This document shows positions 17,277 through 26,366 of a stretch of 33,639 bases of DNA, in pieces. Position numbers and translations under genes: made by a program. Location: assembly GCA_016937015.1 (NCBI GenBank), contig JAFGWT010000358.1:1-33639 (forward strand), read 5' to 3'. The DNA is from Deltaproteobacteria bacterium. Its GTDB lineage: Bacteria > Myxococcota_A > Polyangia > JAAYKL01. The notes beneath the pieces are model-generated. The model worked only from the letters and a program-made list of their open reading frames with translations, was not told where the DNA came from and searched no databases. How positions within the stretch are numbered: the first letter of the stretch is position 1; every line of letters starts with the position of its first letter.

Positions 17277-17310
17277 CGGTATCCTTCTTTCAATCCACCC
17301 CATGGGAGAA

Positions 17311-17325
17311 GCAACCCATGTGCCA
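17311..17325 (-). promoter_or_regulatory. Sigma-54 (RpoN) promoter for the motA-flhB operon
   Basis: On the minus strand the sequence is TGGCACATGGGTTGC, with GG and GC exactly ten bases apart, matching the -24/-12 consensus TGGCAC-N5-TTGC. The GC lies 34 nt upstream of the motA ATG, which puts the predicted start of transcription around 17299 and gives a leader of about 23 nt. Sigma-54 control of flagellar genes is established in many proteobacteria; use here is inferred from sequence. Confidence 0.75.
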
Positions 17326-17544
17326 TTTTGGACCCCCCTGCAGGAATTCTGGAACCCGCCAGCATTATTGATAAAACTCAGAAGCATTCGGCTTAAGGCA
17401 CACTTCCGCCACCGTCAGATAATTGACGCTCCCCAAAAAGCGCGCCCAATTTTTTGGCGCTGTCCCTCCTTACCCACCAGGTCAATTAAACGTAAATTGT
17501 CATGGCCCTATCAAATTTTTCCGAACATCGCCGTATTCCGAACA

Positions 17545-18798
17545 ATGACGAATCATCGCCGCTATCTGCATCGCAATTCACATCGCTTTTTGCCGCTCCA
17601 TTTAAAACGAACCAAAAAAGCGTTTCAGTACCTGCCAGGGGAGTGGCTCATCGTCACGCTGAACACTGGTCGCATTCTGGACTGCAGCAACGATTTCGCG
17701 CGGTTGACCGGACTGTCAAAAACAGAGGTAACCAGAAATGCCATAGATGCATTCTCTTTTAAAGGCGATGAGCACGGCTGGGGACTGAAAAAACTTGATT
17801 TGGAACTGTTGCAGCACAGTGGCAGATATGAGGATGTGGGATTGACGACTCCCGAAAACATCTCGATGGTGGTCGATGTCTGGGTCAACCATATGTCGTT
17901 TGCTCACCGTCCCTGGGCATTCTGTCTCATTACAGACAAATCAAACCAGAGACAGCTGCAGGGAGAGCTCATTAGCAAGCATCAGGAATTGAAACGCGCA
18001 TTCTCGAGATTGGAAATGCAGAAGAAAGAGCTGGAGGCTGCCCGGAACGAATTGAAACGGAAAAATCGGAGCATCAGCGATCTTTCAGCCCAGTCCCGCG
18101 CCACAGCAACCCTGGCGATCATTGGCGAAATTACCTCAGAGCTCACACATCAGCTCAACAATCCTCTCGCAGCCGCAACCGGTGCATGCCGTAAACTGAA
18201 CAAACTGTATGAATCAGATCAACCTGAGCAGTTTGGGCCAATGCTGACACTGCTTTCCGCAGCTCTCAACAGATTGAAGGAGACGATAGATGAAGTTCAT
18301 GTGATTTACAGACATTCAAGGACACCATCTACACCAGCCACTGCAATTGATCTTGGGGAACAGTTCAGTGCCACATTCGCGCTTTTGGAACAGCGGTTTG
18401 TGGGAATCACTGTAAAGCGGCACATTCCCGTCGATATTCCTCCCATCGCCGGCCATTTGTCGCTTTTTCAGCACGTGATAATAAATCTACTGGACAACGC
18501 CATCGATGCATCGTCACAAAATGGAATAGTCGCAATTGCGGCCGAAAAAAGAGGGGAACGCGTCGCTGTAAGCATTGGTGACAATGGCCCAGGAATCCCG
18601 CCCTATCTGCGGGAAAAAATATTTGAGGCCTTTTATTCCCTCAAAGAAAAGGGTTCAGGATTGGGACTCGCTGCCGTTAAAAGGTATGTGGAAAGGGACA
18701 ATGCGACTATCGAGGTGGGACAATCGGAATACGGTGGCGCTCAATTCACAATCTGCTATCCGGTGTATGAAGAAAATGATTCGGAAAGGATGAAATAG
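17545..18798 (+). CDS. PAS-domain sensor histidine kinase
   Basis: This is 417 residues from ATG 17545. The open frame extends further upstream but through the motA region, and no good ribosome site is seen; TTG near 17494 is another option. A basic N-terminus precedes a PAS-like domain (about 28-130: L-N-T-G-R-I-L-D-C-S-N-D-F-A-R-L-T-G) and a coiled coil (about 140-185). The H-box is G-E-I-T-S-E-L-T-H202-Q-L-N-N-P. The HATPase domain has the N box (N-L-L-D-N318-A-I-D-A), G1 (D346-N-G-P-G-I) and G2 (G-S-G-L-G-L). There is no transmembrane segment, so it is cytoplasmic. It is divergent from the flagellar operon and directly abuts its response regulator. Confidence 0.9.
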   Translation: MTNHRRYLHRNSHRFLPLHLKRTKKAFQYLPGEWLIVTLNTGRILDCSNDFARLTGLSKTEVTRNAIDAFSFKGDEHGWGLKKLDLELLQHSGRYEDVGLTTPENISMVVDVWVNHMSFAHRPWAFCLITDKSNQRQLQGELISKHQELKRAFSRLEMQKKELEAARNELKRKNRSISDLSAQSRATATLAIIGEITSELTHQLNNPLAAATGACRKLNKLYESDQPEQFGPMLTLLSAALNRLKETIDEVHVIYRHSRTPSTPATAIDLGEQFSATFALLEQRFVGITVKRHIPVDIPPIAGHLSLFQHVIINLLDNAIDASSQNGIVAIAAEKRGERVAVSIGDNGPGIPPYLREKIFEAFYSLKEKGSGLGLAAVKRYVERDNATIEVGQSEYGGAQFTICYPVYEENDSERMK

Positions 18799-19845
18799 AT
18801 GAAACCGAAAAGAGAGTCGGTTCTCGTAGTTGACGATGATTCAGAAGTGCTGACCGCTTTGGATGCGGAGTTAAGCGAGTATTTCGATGTGACCTCACTT
18901 TTGAGCGCTGAACAGGCACTTGCCACCTTGCAGGGCCAGTCATTCTCGGCAATCATCAGCGATGTGCGCATGCCGGGAATTGACGGGCTCACGCTCATCA
19001 AGGAATGTGCGGTTCGTTACCCGGACATGGTCCGCGTGTTGCTCACTGCTTTTGACGACGAGGATGTTCAGGAGACCGCCCTGGGCGAATACGGTGCATA
19101 CAAACTAATCAAACCCTGGGGTGATGATCTGATTGTCACCCTGCAAAATGCGCTCAAACAGCGTAAAAGTAATATCGAGCTTCAGAAATCCATTGACCTT
19201 GGTACCGCAGCGCTTGACGTGGATTTGCGGCTCCACTTCAATCTCTCACAGCCGGAGCTTCTCAACGCAGTTGCAGCGGAGCTGCAGCGAGTCCCGGAGG
19301 TAATATGCCAGACGGTGGTTCAATTCGACGATGATGGGCAAGTGGTCAATTCGTGGGCGGTCGGGGTCAATGAAGAAACCACGGCGCCGCGTTTAACCCG
19401 CAAGCGGTATTCGTCACCGGAGCAGGACGGAGACTATCTGAAATATACCGTGCCCGTAGGCACCTGGCCGGCGCCCATTGCGGCCTATATTTGTCGACTG
19501 ACCAAAGTCAACGAGGAAAGTCTGCGGTATATGGATTTCATCGGCCGCCAGGCGTTTCGCACCTGGCTCATCGTCAATCAGGCAGTGAATAATCCTGACC
19601 TGCATCGGCAAACAGTTCCGAGTCTCACGCCGATTTCACCAGTGGATTCCGGCTTATCCCTATGGATGAGCAGAGAGTTGTCCACCGCGACCACTGTAAT
19701 TGTCAGCGCCACCGAAAGCATTCGGGAGGAAGCCAAACGTTTTGCTCAAAATCACGAAGATGTTAATGAGCTTGAAGATATTGCCTCCGATCTCGATTCA
19801 GCCTATGCGGGACTCACCAAAATGCTCGAAAAAGTCAAACGGTAA
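18799..19845 (+). CDS. Response regulator with unrecognised output domain
   Basis: This 348-residue protein has an N-terminal receiver domain (1-120): acidic pocket V-V-D12-D13-D14, phosphoacceptor D55 in I-I-S-D-V-R-M-P-G-I-D-G, T83 and K105 in L-I-K-P-W. The K-P-W ending is common in regulators related to the hydrogenase and HD-GYP type. The remaining 220 residues contain no helix-turn-helix, AAA+ or HD motif that I can see. They include a GAF-like beta stretch (150-255) and a terminal helical part (about 290-348). ATG follows the kinase stop with no gap, so the two form a coupled pair. An output by protein-protein contact is inferred. Confidence 0.88.
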   Translation: MKPKRESVLVVDDDSEVLTALDAELSEYFDVTSLLSAEQALATLQGQSFSAIISDVRMPGIDGLTLIKECAVRYPDMVRVLLTAFDDEDVQETALGEYGAYKLIKPWGDDLIVTLQNALKQRKSNIELQKSIDLGTAALDVDLRLHFNLSQPELLNAVAAELQRVPEVICQTVVQFDDDGQVVNSWAVGVNEETTAPRLTRKRYSSPEQDGDYLKYTVPVGTWPAPIAAYICRLTKVNEESLRYMDFIGRQAFRTWLIVNQAVNNPDLHRQTVPSLTPISPVDSGLSLWMSRELSTATTVIVSATESIREEAKRFAQNHEDVNELEDIASDLDSAYAGLTKMLEKVKR

Positions 19846-20102
19846 GGCCCTGAGCGCTCGTCTGCGATGAATCATTTCAGGTCCATCAGATACCCGTTTC
19901 AGAAGTTTCCAACACGGAATTTTTTCAACATCAGTCAGATGAAAAAAAGCCATGATTGCCTAATAAACCCTTTTGAGTTGCTCATATAAATTTAACTGTA
20001 CCCGGTTTGCCCCCCTCACAAACACCATAAGTCACAAGTGAATCAGATACACCACGGTATTGTCTGGTTGAATTTTCGTTTTTTTGAAAAAGAGGTAATT
20101 TT

Positions 20103-21917
20103 ATGAGCAAAACTTTTCTTTGGCTAATAGCCGTCATGCTGCTGAGTGCGTTTGCAGGATGCTCCGTGACCACAGATGGCATCGATGGTAGCAGTGATTC
20201 GGACACTGATACGGACAGCGATTCCGATTCGGACAGTGATTCGGACAGTGACAGCGATTCGGATTCCGACAGCGATTCCGATAGTGATTCCGATTCGGAC
20301 AGTGATTCAGACAGTGACTCGGACAGCGACACTGATTCCGATACAGACAGCGATTCCGATTCTGACACAGACACCGATACCGACACCGATTCCGATGGGG
20401 ACACAGGGCCCCATCCCTGCGATAATGTTACATTTGAAATCATGACCGGCGGATATGTATGTGCCGGTGACATGCACGGCTACGCATGGACCAGCCCGGG
20501 TGAAATCGAAGGCGCTGAGATTGATCCCGCCAATTTTGAGGCGATTGAAGGCGGTGAAAGCCAACTCTGTGTCACCGGGCTGACAGCTGGAGATGAATCC
20601 TGGGGCTCAGTTGGTATTCTGGGATTGAATGCGAGTCAGTCCCCGGACTCCACGGAAGAAGGCGCCTGGATGCCCACCAGCGATAACACCGGGATTAATG
20701 TCACCGTCACCAAAAACGGCGATTTCACGTTGCGGCTGCAGGTCAAAACATCAAGTGGCGGGGAATACTGCGCCGCCATCAGTGACGGCGCCAACGAAGT
20801 GGTATGGGAAGACCTGACCGAAGCCTGCTGGGAATCCGGAAATCCGTCCTATAACGGCGAGGATCCCATTTCGTCGGTGATGCTGCTGGTTCCCGGACAC
20901 AACGTGAACGACATTCCCTATGATTTCTGTCTGGAAGAATTGATTGCGGTGGGCGGTGAGGAAGTCATCGTGACCGATGCCGATAGTGACACGGATTCAG
21001 ATTCCGATTCCGACAGCGATTCAGATTCCGATTCCGACACCGATTCAGATACCGACTCCGACACCGATACTGACACAGACACGGACACGGACGCTGATAA
21101 CGGCGAGCCAGGCAATTATCCAATTGGCAATGAGCCTGTGCTGAGTGCCGCATGTGGCACCCCAACGACTTTAACGACTGGCGAGAGAACAATTAACAGC
21201 ACGAACCAGAATCGTGTTTACTACCTGGATATTCCCGCCAATTACGATGAGAACAAGCCATACCGCCTGTTCTACATATCCCACTGGATTGGCTCCCGCT
21301 ACCAGGATATGGTCAACAATCACTTCTACAATCTCAAGGACATGGCGGAGGCTGCGGGAGAACCCGCCATCTTCATCGCACCCAGCTCCGACGGTCAAAC
21401 CTGGCAGGAAAAAGACCACGCGCTGTTTGATGACCTGCTGGCGTTCGCTAAAGAAAATCTCTGCTTTGACACATCACGTGTCTTTGCAACCGGGTTCAGT
21501 TTCGGCGGGATGATTACATACTCTCTCTCAACAAATCACCAGAAAGATATTCGCGCTGCCGTAGGCATTGCGCCTGCCAACTACAATATCTGGCTTCCGC
21601 AAAAAACCCGCGAGCCGATAGCATGGATGCAGACGACCGGTATGGGTGATGGGACGTGTCCGTGGGATCAGGACGGTAGCTCAAGAGGCGCAAAATGGAT
21701 TGGCTTTGAGAAAGGCGAAGACAACAACTGCACCCTTCCTGCGGACATTCCGACCTGGCAAAATGGCGACCATGTTTGCTACGACTTTGAAGGATGTGAT
21801 GAAAACCATCCCACTAAGGTGTGTACCTTCAACGGCGGGCATCAGGCTGAAAGCGGCGATTCCACCTCCAGCAACTGGATACCTGTCGTATCCTGGGAAT
21901 TCTTCTCCCAGTTCTAG
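20103..21917 (+). CDS. Secreted esterase lipoprotein (CE1/PHB-depolymerase-like) with two Asp-Ser linkers
   Basis: This 604-residue protein is modular. The lipoprotein signal ends F-A-G-C20, then comes an acidic D/S/T linker (about 30-101). A beta-sandwich CBM-like domain with Cys pairs spans about 105-285, a second D/S/T linker about 292-333, and an alpha/beta-hydrolase about 340-604. In the hydrolase G-F-S466-F-G-G is the nucleophile elbow, G-M-G-D516-G the acid and G-G-H580-Q the catalytic His. The start of the domain ([11 protein letters not shown]) fits the feruloyl/acetylxylan esterase (CE1, LpqC) group. The role is probably removal of acyl groups from polysaccharides outside the cell. 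The ribosome site GAGG precedes ATG. The substrate is inferred. Confidence 0.87.
   Translation: MSKTFLWLIAVMLLSAFAGCSVTTDGIDGSSDSDTDTDSDSDSDSDSDSDSDSDSDSDSDSDSDSDSDSDSDSDSDTDSDTDSDSDSDTDTDTDTDSDGDTGPHPCDNVTFEIMTGGYVCAGDMHGYAWTSPGEIEGAEIDPANFEAIEGGESQLCVTGLTAGDESWGSVGILGLNASQSPDSTEEGAWMPTSDNTGINVTVTKNGDFTLRLQVKTSSGGEYCAAISDGANEVVWEDLTEACWESGNPSYNGEDPISSVMLLVPGHNVNDIPYDFCLEELIAVGGEEVIVTDADSDTDSDSDSDSDSDSDSDTDSDTDSDTDTDTDTDTDADNGEPGNYPIGNEPVLSAACGTPTTLTTGERTINSTNQNRVYYLDIPANYDENKPYRLFYISHWIGSRYQDMVNNHFYNLKDMAEAAGEPAIFIAPSSDGQTWQEKDHALFDDLLAFAKENLCFDTSRVFATGFSFGGMITYSLSTNHQKDIRAAVGIAPANYNIWLPQKTREPIAWMQTTGMGDGTCPWDQDGSSRGAKWIGFEKGEDNNCTLPADIPTWQNGDHVCYDFEGCDENHPTKVCTFNGGHQAESGDSTSSNWIPVVSWEFFSQF
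20190..20403 (+). repeat. Asp-Ser codon repeat array, esterase linker 1
   Basis: Tandem GAY-TCN/AGY/ACN hexamers, many as GATTCGGACAGT or GATTCCGACAGC, encode the first linker. The end shifts to Asp-Thr codons (GACACCGATACC). Confidence 0.9.
20976..21099 (+). repeat. Asp-Ser/Asp-Thr codon repeat array, esterase linker 2
   Basis: A shorter array of GATTCCGACAGC- and GACACCGAT-type hexamers lies between the CBM-like domain and the hydrolase, again with Asp-Thr codons at its 3' end. Confidence 0.9.
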
Positions 21918-22456
21918 CCCCTTCTGAATCCAGTTAATCAGGTCAGCACTCTTCGTCCCGATTCCCGTCATGTTCTGTCTTGTCTGTAAACACAATCAGG
22001 CGCAATCCAAAACGGTCCGGTTCAGATGGTTCCCATACTTTCCCCTTTGAGAACTGGCCTTCCATCCCGCTTTTGATCAATTGAATCACTGGCCTCGATA
22101 CCTCTGGTTTACACTTGAAATTGGTTTTGTACCGCCCAATTCATCGGCGCTATCAGGCCGTCGCGCCGACATATTGCACCCAGGCTTTGCACTCAGGGTT
22201 TTGCACTCAGGGTTTTGCACTCAGGGTTTAATGATATGATATTTATATAAAACAACGAACAAAAATGTGAATTTTCAGCTGAAACAGTGAACCTTTTAGT
22301 ATTATAGTAAGTTAGTCAGTAATAATGCGATGTCCCATGTCGTTGAGAACTGGCCAGATGTGTCCTTATCACTTAGCAAACCGATTGGTCTTACAAAGTT
22401 AACAAATCAATTTTGGTTGTTTCTGGCATCCAAAACCTGAAAAAGGTCTGTAATTC
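21918..22456. other. Intergenic region with a short tandem repeat
   Basis: About 540 bp lie between the esterase and metalloprotease genes. The only gene-like stretch is a 65-codon minus-strand frame (21943-22140) with no ATG at its head; GTG 22089 or ATG 22065 would give 40-49 residues, with no recognisable family. Three exact 14-bp tandem repeats lie at 22188-22229, followed by a strongly AT-rich segment (22230-22330) that may hold the promoter of the metalloprotease gene. No hairpin followed by a T-run was found. Confidence 0.5.
22188..22229. repeat. Three exact 14-bp tandem repeats
   Basis: The unit TGCACTCAGGGTTT is repeated three times without change, immediately before an AT-rich stretch upstream of the metalloprotease lipoprotein gene. 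Confidence 0.95.
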
Positions 22457-24418
22457 ATGAAAAGGAACGACATTTTACCAGTCCTCGCCATTTTGTGTTG
22501 CTGCCTCTTTGGCATAGGTGCAACGGCATGTTCCGACAAAAACAAAGGCTCACAAGAGGATACACAGGCAGATGAAAACGTGACAGCAACGGATAGCGAT
22601 TCGGACAGTGATTCGGACAGTGATTCGGACAGTGATTCGGACAGTGATTCCGACAGTGATTCGGACAGTGATTCCGACAGCGACTCGGATTCTGACAGTG
22701 ACAGTGATTCCGACAGCGACTCGGATTCTGACAGTGACAGTGACTCCGACAGCGACTCGGATTCTGATTCCGACTGTCCTAAATCCTGTGTGGCCCAGGG
22801 GCAATGCCGGGTACTGAACGGAACCTATCTGCCGGATTACACGTGCACCACCGAGACACCCATATGCTGTGAGATCATCGGCACCTCAGACTCTGATACA
22901 GATAGTGACACAGACAGCGACACGGATTCCGATAGCGATACCGATACAGACAGCGACACGGACTCCGACACAGACACGGACACTGACACGGACTCCGACG
23001 AAGAAACCGAAGCCAACGCTGCGGAGTGGCAATTCATTTCCATTCAGGATATCGATCTCTTTCAGTCCGTGCAGGTTCCCCTGGTGCGAGGACGTCAGGC
23101 GGCACCTTCCGGCACGCCTGTTGTGGCGGGTCGGGCGGCAATGATGCGAATATACCTGTCCACACAAAATGGCTGGGTCAACCGGAATGTCACCGCACGG
23201 GTCACAATCACACATTCGGATGGAAACAGCAGTGAATTCAGGGCGTCGGCGCAAATTCGGAACAGTTCAACCGAGATGGATTTGGAAAGTACGCTCAATG
23301 TAAATATTGATGCCGCAGCCATGATGCCGGGTATGAGTTATGCCGTGGAATTGGTTGCTGGAGATACACCGGCCGGACCGGCAGGCCAAACCCGATGGCC
23401 TGAAACCGGGAGCGTCCAGCTCTCAGCGGAAAATACCGGTGGTCCGCTGCAAGTGGTGGTCCTTCCCATTCGCTGGATGACAGACGGCTCCAACCGGATG
23501 CCAGACACCAACGAATCCAATATGGCCAATATTAAAGCGGCTATCATGGCGTTTTATCCTATCGACACCGTGAATATAGTCATTTCCGACAACCCACTGG
23601 ACTGGAATCAGGTGCTGGATGCATCAGGGGTCGGCTGGGAAACGCTGCTCAATGAGGTGACCCTCCGCCGGGATGCCGACCGTGTCGGGGGCAATATTTA
23701 TTACATGGGACTATTCAATCCGAAGGAAAAGTATTTTTCGTATAACGACAACGAAAATTCGTACTGTAACTGGGGGTGCGTCACAGGACTCAGTTGGCAA
23801 ACCACTCGCGTCAGTGACAGCTGGTCCAGAGCCAGTATTGCCCTTGGATATGATGATCCCGGCACGGCGTATACAGTGGCCCATGAGTTGGGCCATGCGC
23901 ACGGTCGCGGTCACTCCCCTTCCGGTGGCGCTGATTTCGTGGATCCCAATTATCCGGTTGCCAGTGGAAAGCTGGATGTAATCGGTTACAGCCTCACACA
24001 GGGGGTACTCGCTGGCGCGAATGATTATTTTGACCTCATGGGATACGATCAGCCCCAATGGATAAGTGCGTACACCTACAGTGGCTTGTTCGATATGGTT
24101 ACGGCCGTCAACGCCATGTTCGGTGCGGCGCCGATGAGCCCACTGCCCCCTGATATCACTGCCACACTGTGGCGACAGATTCTCATTAGCCCCGATGGTT
24201 CCGCAAAATGGGGCATCGAAATGAAAATGATGACCGCGCCCTCCGGCGAGGAGATGACTGTGAATCTGTATGATTCGGATGGTTTTCAGTTGGATACGGT
24301 AACCGGTTACTTCACGCCCTTTGCCGGCCTTAGCGGAGGTGCCGTTTGGCTGCAAACCGCAGCGGAAAATGCGGACATCGCTGAAATTCCAGCTCTTGAC
24401 CTTGAGGTGCGTCCGTAA
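22457..24418 (+). CDS. Metzincin-type zinc metalloprotease lipoprotein with Asp-Ser linkers
   Basis: This 653-residue protein has a lipoprotein signal ending A-T-A-C25, then a D/S linker (about 46-106). A small disulfide module of about 36 residues with six Cys (C-P-K-S-C ... C-C-E-I) follows, then a second D/S/T linker (about 145-181), a beta-rich domain, and a protease domain. The zinc site is H476-E477-L-G-H480-A-H-G-R-G-H486, a full HExxHxxGxxH motif. A Met-turn candidate is F-D-L-M528-G-Y. The Zn ligands and catalytic Glu are intact. The C-terminal about 100 residues look like a beta domain. It is probably a surface protease; the target is unknown. AAGG lies 10-13 nt before ATG. Confidence 0.88.
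   Translation: MKRNDILPVLAILCCCLFGIGATACSDKNKGSQEDTQADENVTATDSDSDSDSDSDSDSDSDSDSDSDSDSDSDSDSDSDSDSDSDSDSDSDSDSDSDSDSDSDSDCPKSCVAQGQCRVLNGTYLPDYTCTTETPICCEIIGTSDSDTDSDTDSDTDSDSDTDTDSDTDSDTDTDTDTDSDEETEANAAEWQFISIQDIDLFQSVQVPLVRGRQAAPSGTPVVAGRAAMMRIYLSTQNGWVNRNVTARVTITHSDGNSSEFRASAQIRNSSTEMDLESTLNVNIDAAAMMPGMSYAVELVAGDTPAGPAGQTRWPETGSVQLSAENTGGPLQVVVLPIRWMTDGSNRMPDTNESNMANIKAAIMAFYPIDTVNIVISDNPLDWNQVLDASGVGWETLLNEVTLRRDADRVGGNIYYMGLFNPKEKYFSYNDNENSYCNWGCVTGLSWQTTRVSDSWSRASIALGYDDPGTAYTVAHELGHAHGRGHSPSGGADFVDPNYPVASGKLDVIGYSLTQGVLAGANDYFDLMGYDQPQWISAYTYSGLFDMVTAVNAMFGAAPMSPLPPDITATLWRQILISPDGSAKWGIEMKMMTAPSGEEMTVNLYDSDGFQLDTVTGYFTPFAGLSGGAVWLQTAAENADIAEIPALDLEVRP
22592..22774 (+). repeat. Asp-Ser codon repeat array with 12-bp and 36-bp periodicity
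   Basis: Six near-identical 12-mers (GATTCGGACAGT, one or two with C for G) run from 22598 to 22669. They are followed by a 36-bp higher-order unit at 22670-22705, 22706-22741 and a shortened copy at 22742-22774. The first two 36-bp copies are identical. This is the most homogeneous array in the window. Confidence 0.93.
22889..22999 (+). repeat. Asp-Ser/Asp-Thr codon repeat array, metalloprotease linker 2
   Basis: GACACGGACAGC-like hexamers encode an alternating D-S/D-T linker between the small six-Cys module and the body of the metalloprotease. Confidence 0.9.
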
Positions 24419-24464
24419 CGCCGAGGGCCCGGCACATTCGCACCGTTTTTGATTCCCCCTTGTG

Positions 24465-26255
24465 TTACTGCAGCGTATACTCCAACCCCCAGATATTGGA
24501 CGACGATGCTTCAGGATAAATGACCGTCAATCGGTCCTCAGTGAGCAACCTGAACGTATCGATAAGTGGATCTGAAAAATAGGTGTGGTCGGTATCGGTG
24601 TACAGCAATGTCCAATCGGAAAAGCCGCTCTCGAGAGAGGCGGCGGCGATGCGCAGGCCGGGCAAAATGGCATACACATTGCCCGACGCGGATACCGCGA
24701 TATTACCGCGGAAGTTCAATATCACTTTTTGACCATCGATGGATTCGCGATTCCAGGTACCGTCAACGTCACGCCAGTAATGGAAATACTCTGTTTTGGT
24801 GCGGGCGCCTGTGAAGTTTGTATCATCTGCGATGCCATCGGGCATATGGGACAGCAGCACATGCACCCTGCCGGCGGAATCAACTGTCATGTGCTCCTGA
24901 TTAATGAGACCCCGGTTTTGACCAATTTCCCACACTCTGGCGCTGAGCGTGTTTTTGGTAATCTGACGCTGTCCGGACACAGCCACTTCTTCCCCAGTAT
25001 TATTCATCCAGGTGCGGCCGTGGTCATCGCTGTACACATAAAAAAGATCATGGTTTGTGGTGGCATCCGGGGTCTCGCGCCAGCACCATGCCGCATGAAG
25101 ACGCGTTCCAAAAGGAGTGTAGGCCAACCCGTGAAGATAGGCATTGACGCTGTCACTGATGCCATCGATATAGACACCCAATTCGCGCCACTGATGAGTG
25201 TTGGCGTCGTATTCCCAGATTGCCTCATTGCCGCTGCCGCTTTCGCCCAGCCGAACATCAAAAAGCAACTTGTCCCCGCCAGGTTCGGTCACAAATCTGG
25301 GATAGGTCACCAGCGGGACCGATTGTCCCCTCACCAGACTGTCTGTCACCGCGGTAAACCGCGTGGCAGCGGCAAGCCAATCCACGGTATCCGGTCGGGT
25401 TATCAGATTTTCATCAGAACGTCGATAATGCAGCGTGTTGCCGTGATGATCAAATGACAGATGAAGCGTGCCGTCCGATGGACAAATTCCAAGTGAAATG
25501 GTGTTGTGCGCATCATCCGCTGTGTTTCTGTAGTCGGTAAAACCAAACGTTTGCCATTCATCATCCGGCAGTTTTCGCCGTGCCATCACAACATTTCGAT
25601 TCTCATTCCAAAATGCGGTGTACTGATATCCATTGTAAGTGAGCACGCCGTCCTGCTGAAAGGACTCACCATTTAAATACCCGCCATAGGAAACCACCCT
25701 TAACCCTGAATACGTGATCAACCCTTCGGCGTCTTTGACTACGCCAGGCGCCACAGGCTCGATGCTGCCAGTGTCGGATGCGGATTCCGTTTCGGTATCA
25801 GAATCCCCCGTATCTGCACCCGTGTCCGTATCGCTATCAGCATCAGTGTCCGTATCGCTATCAGCATCAGTGTCCGCGTCGCTGTCTGTATCGGAGTCAC
25901 TGTCCGTATCCGTATCCGAATCACTGTCTGCATCACTGTCCGTATCGCTATCTGAATCAGTGTCACTGTCCGAATCGCTATCACTGTCAGAATCGCTATC
26001 ACTGTCAGAATCGCTATCACTGTCAGAATCGCTATCACTGTCAGAGTCCGTATCACTATCTGTATCGGAATCAGCGTCCGAATCACTGTCACTATCTGTA
26101 TCGGCATCAGCGTCCGAATCACTGTCACTATCTGTATCGGCATCACCGGTCGCAGCGCTGTCACCACCGTTGCCAGTTGAATGACATCCAGTCGCCACAA
26201 ACAAATTCAAAATTGAAATTATAAAAATAATTGCCGGTTTCATGATTTGCGCCAT
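24465..26255 (-). CDS. BNR_4-type lipoprotein, possible polysaccharide lyase
   Basis: This is 596 residues from ATG 26255 (behind GGA); ATG 26243 or 26303 are alternatives. The signal ends V-A-T-G-C24. A very long D/S/T/A linker of about 120 residues follows. The C-terminal 410 residues form a beta-propeller with BNR_4 features: [48 protein letters not shown] (an Asp-box) and N-Q-E-H-M. BNR_4 proteins include ulvan lyases of the PL24/PL25 type, in which His residues in such motifs act in catalysis. A lyase role is therefore plausible but not shown. It converges with the metalloprotease gene, 46 bp apart. Confidence 0.8.
   Translation of the reverse strand: MAQIMKPAIIFIISILNLFVATGCHSTGNGGDSAATGDADTDSDSDSDADADTDSDSDSDADSDTDSDTDSDSDSDSDSDSDSDSDSDSDSDSDSDSDTDSDSDTDSDADSDSDTDTDSDSDTDSDADTDADSDTDTDADSDTDTGADTGDSDTETESASDTGSIEPVAPGVVKDAEGLITYSGLRVVSYGGYLNGESFQQDGVLTYNGYQYTAFWNENRNVVMARRKLPDDEWQTFGFTDYRNTADDAHNTISLGICPSDGTLHLSFDHHGNTLHYRRSDENLITRPDTVDWLAAATRFTAVTDSLVRGQSVPLVTYPRFVTEPGGDKLLFDVRLGESGSGNEAIWEYDANTHQWRELGVYIDGISDSVNAYLHGLAYTPFGTRLHAAWCWRETPDATTNHDLFYVYSDDHGRTWMNNTGEEVAVSGQRQITKNTLSARVWEIGQNRGLINQEHMTVDSAGRVHVLLSHMPDGIADDTNFTGARTKTEYFHYWRDVDGTWNRESIDGQKVILNFRGNIAVSASGNVYAILPGLRIAAASLESGFSDWTLLYTDTDHTYFSDPLIDTFRLLTEDRLTVIYPEASSSNIWGLEYTLQ
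25774..26144 (-). repeat. Long Asp-Ser/Thr/Ala codon repeat array
   Basis: About 370 bp of GAY-(AGY/TCN/ACN/GCN) hexamers encode the linker of the BNR_4 protein. A sub-block near 25977-26045 repeats an 18-bp unit (GACAGTGATAGCGATTCT on the minus strand) almost exactly, four times. It is in inverted orientation to the arrays at 20190-22999. Confidence 0.9.
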
Positions 26256-26366
26256 GCATCCAGTCGCTGGCACGAATGCACTGGTAGTAATGATACTATT
26301 CATTCAGCCGCAGCGACAAGCAGTAATCCCATAAAAATTCTGTAACGGCAGAGAGGAAAGTGAAGG

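Noticed and set aside
17071-17544. Upstream extension of the histidine kinase frame
   Set aside because: It would run antisense through motA and the sigma-54 promoter; the sequence before residue 159 of that frame has no domain character.
21943-22140. 65-codon minus-strand frame in the intergenic region
   Set aside because: The composition looks protein-like, but there is no ATG or ribosome site at the head and no family; it could be a remnant but is not supported enough to call.
24419-24464. Possible terminator between the convergent metalloprotease and BNR_4 genes
   Set aside because: GCCG/CGGC arms are only 4 bp, and the T-run is too far from the stem.
24585-25457. 290-residue plus-strand frame
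   Set aside because: It is antisense to the BNR_4 propeller, whose motifs are on the other strand; it has no signal or recognised motifs.
25714-26184. Plus-strand Ser-Glu/Ser-Leu-rich frame, and similar minus-strand frames at 2670-2999, 19982-20473, 20918-21115 and 22837-23043
   Set aside because: These are antisense readings of Asp-Ser codon repeats, which stay open on both strands; they have no ribosome site or domain.
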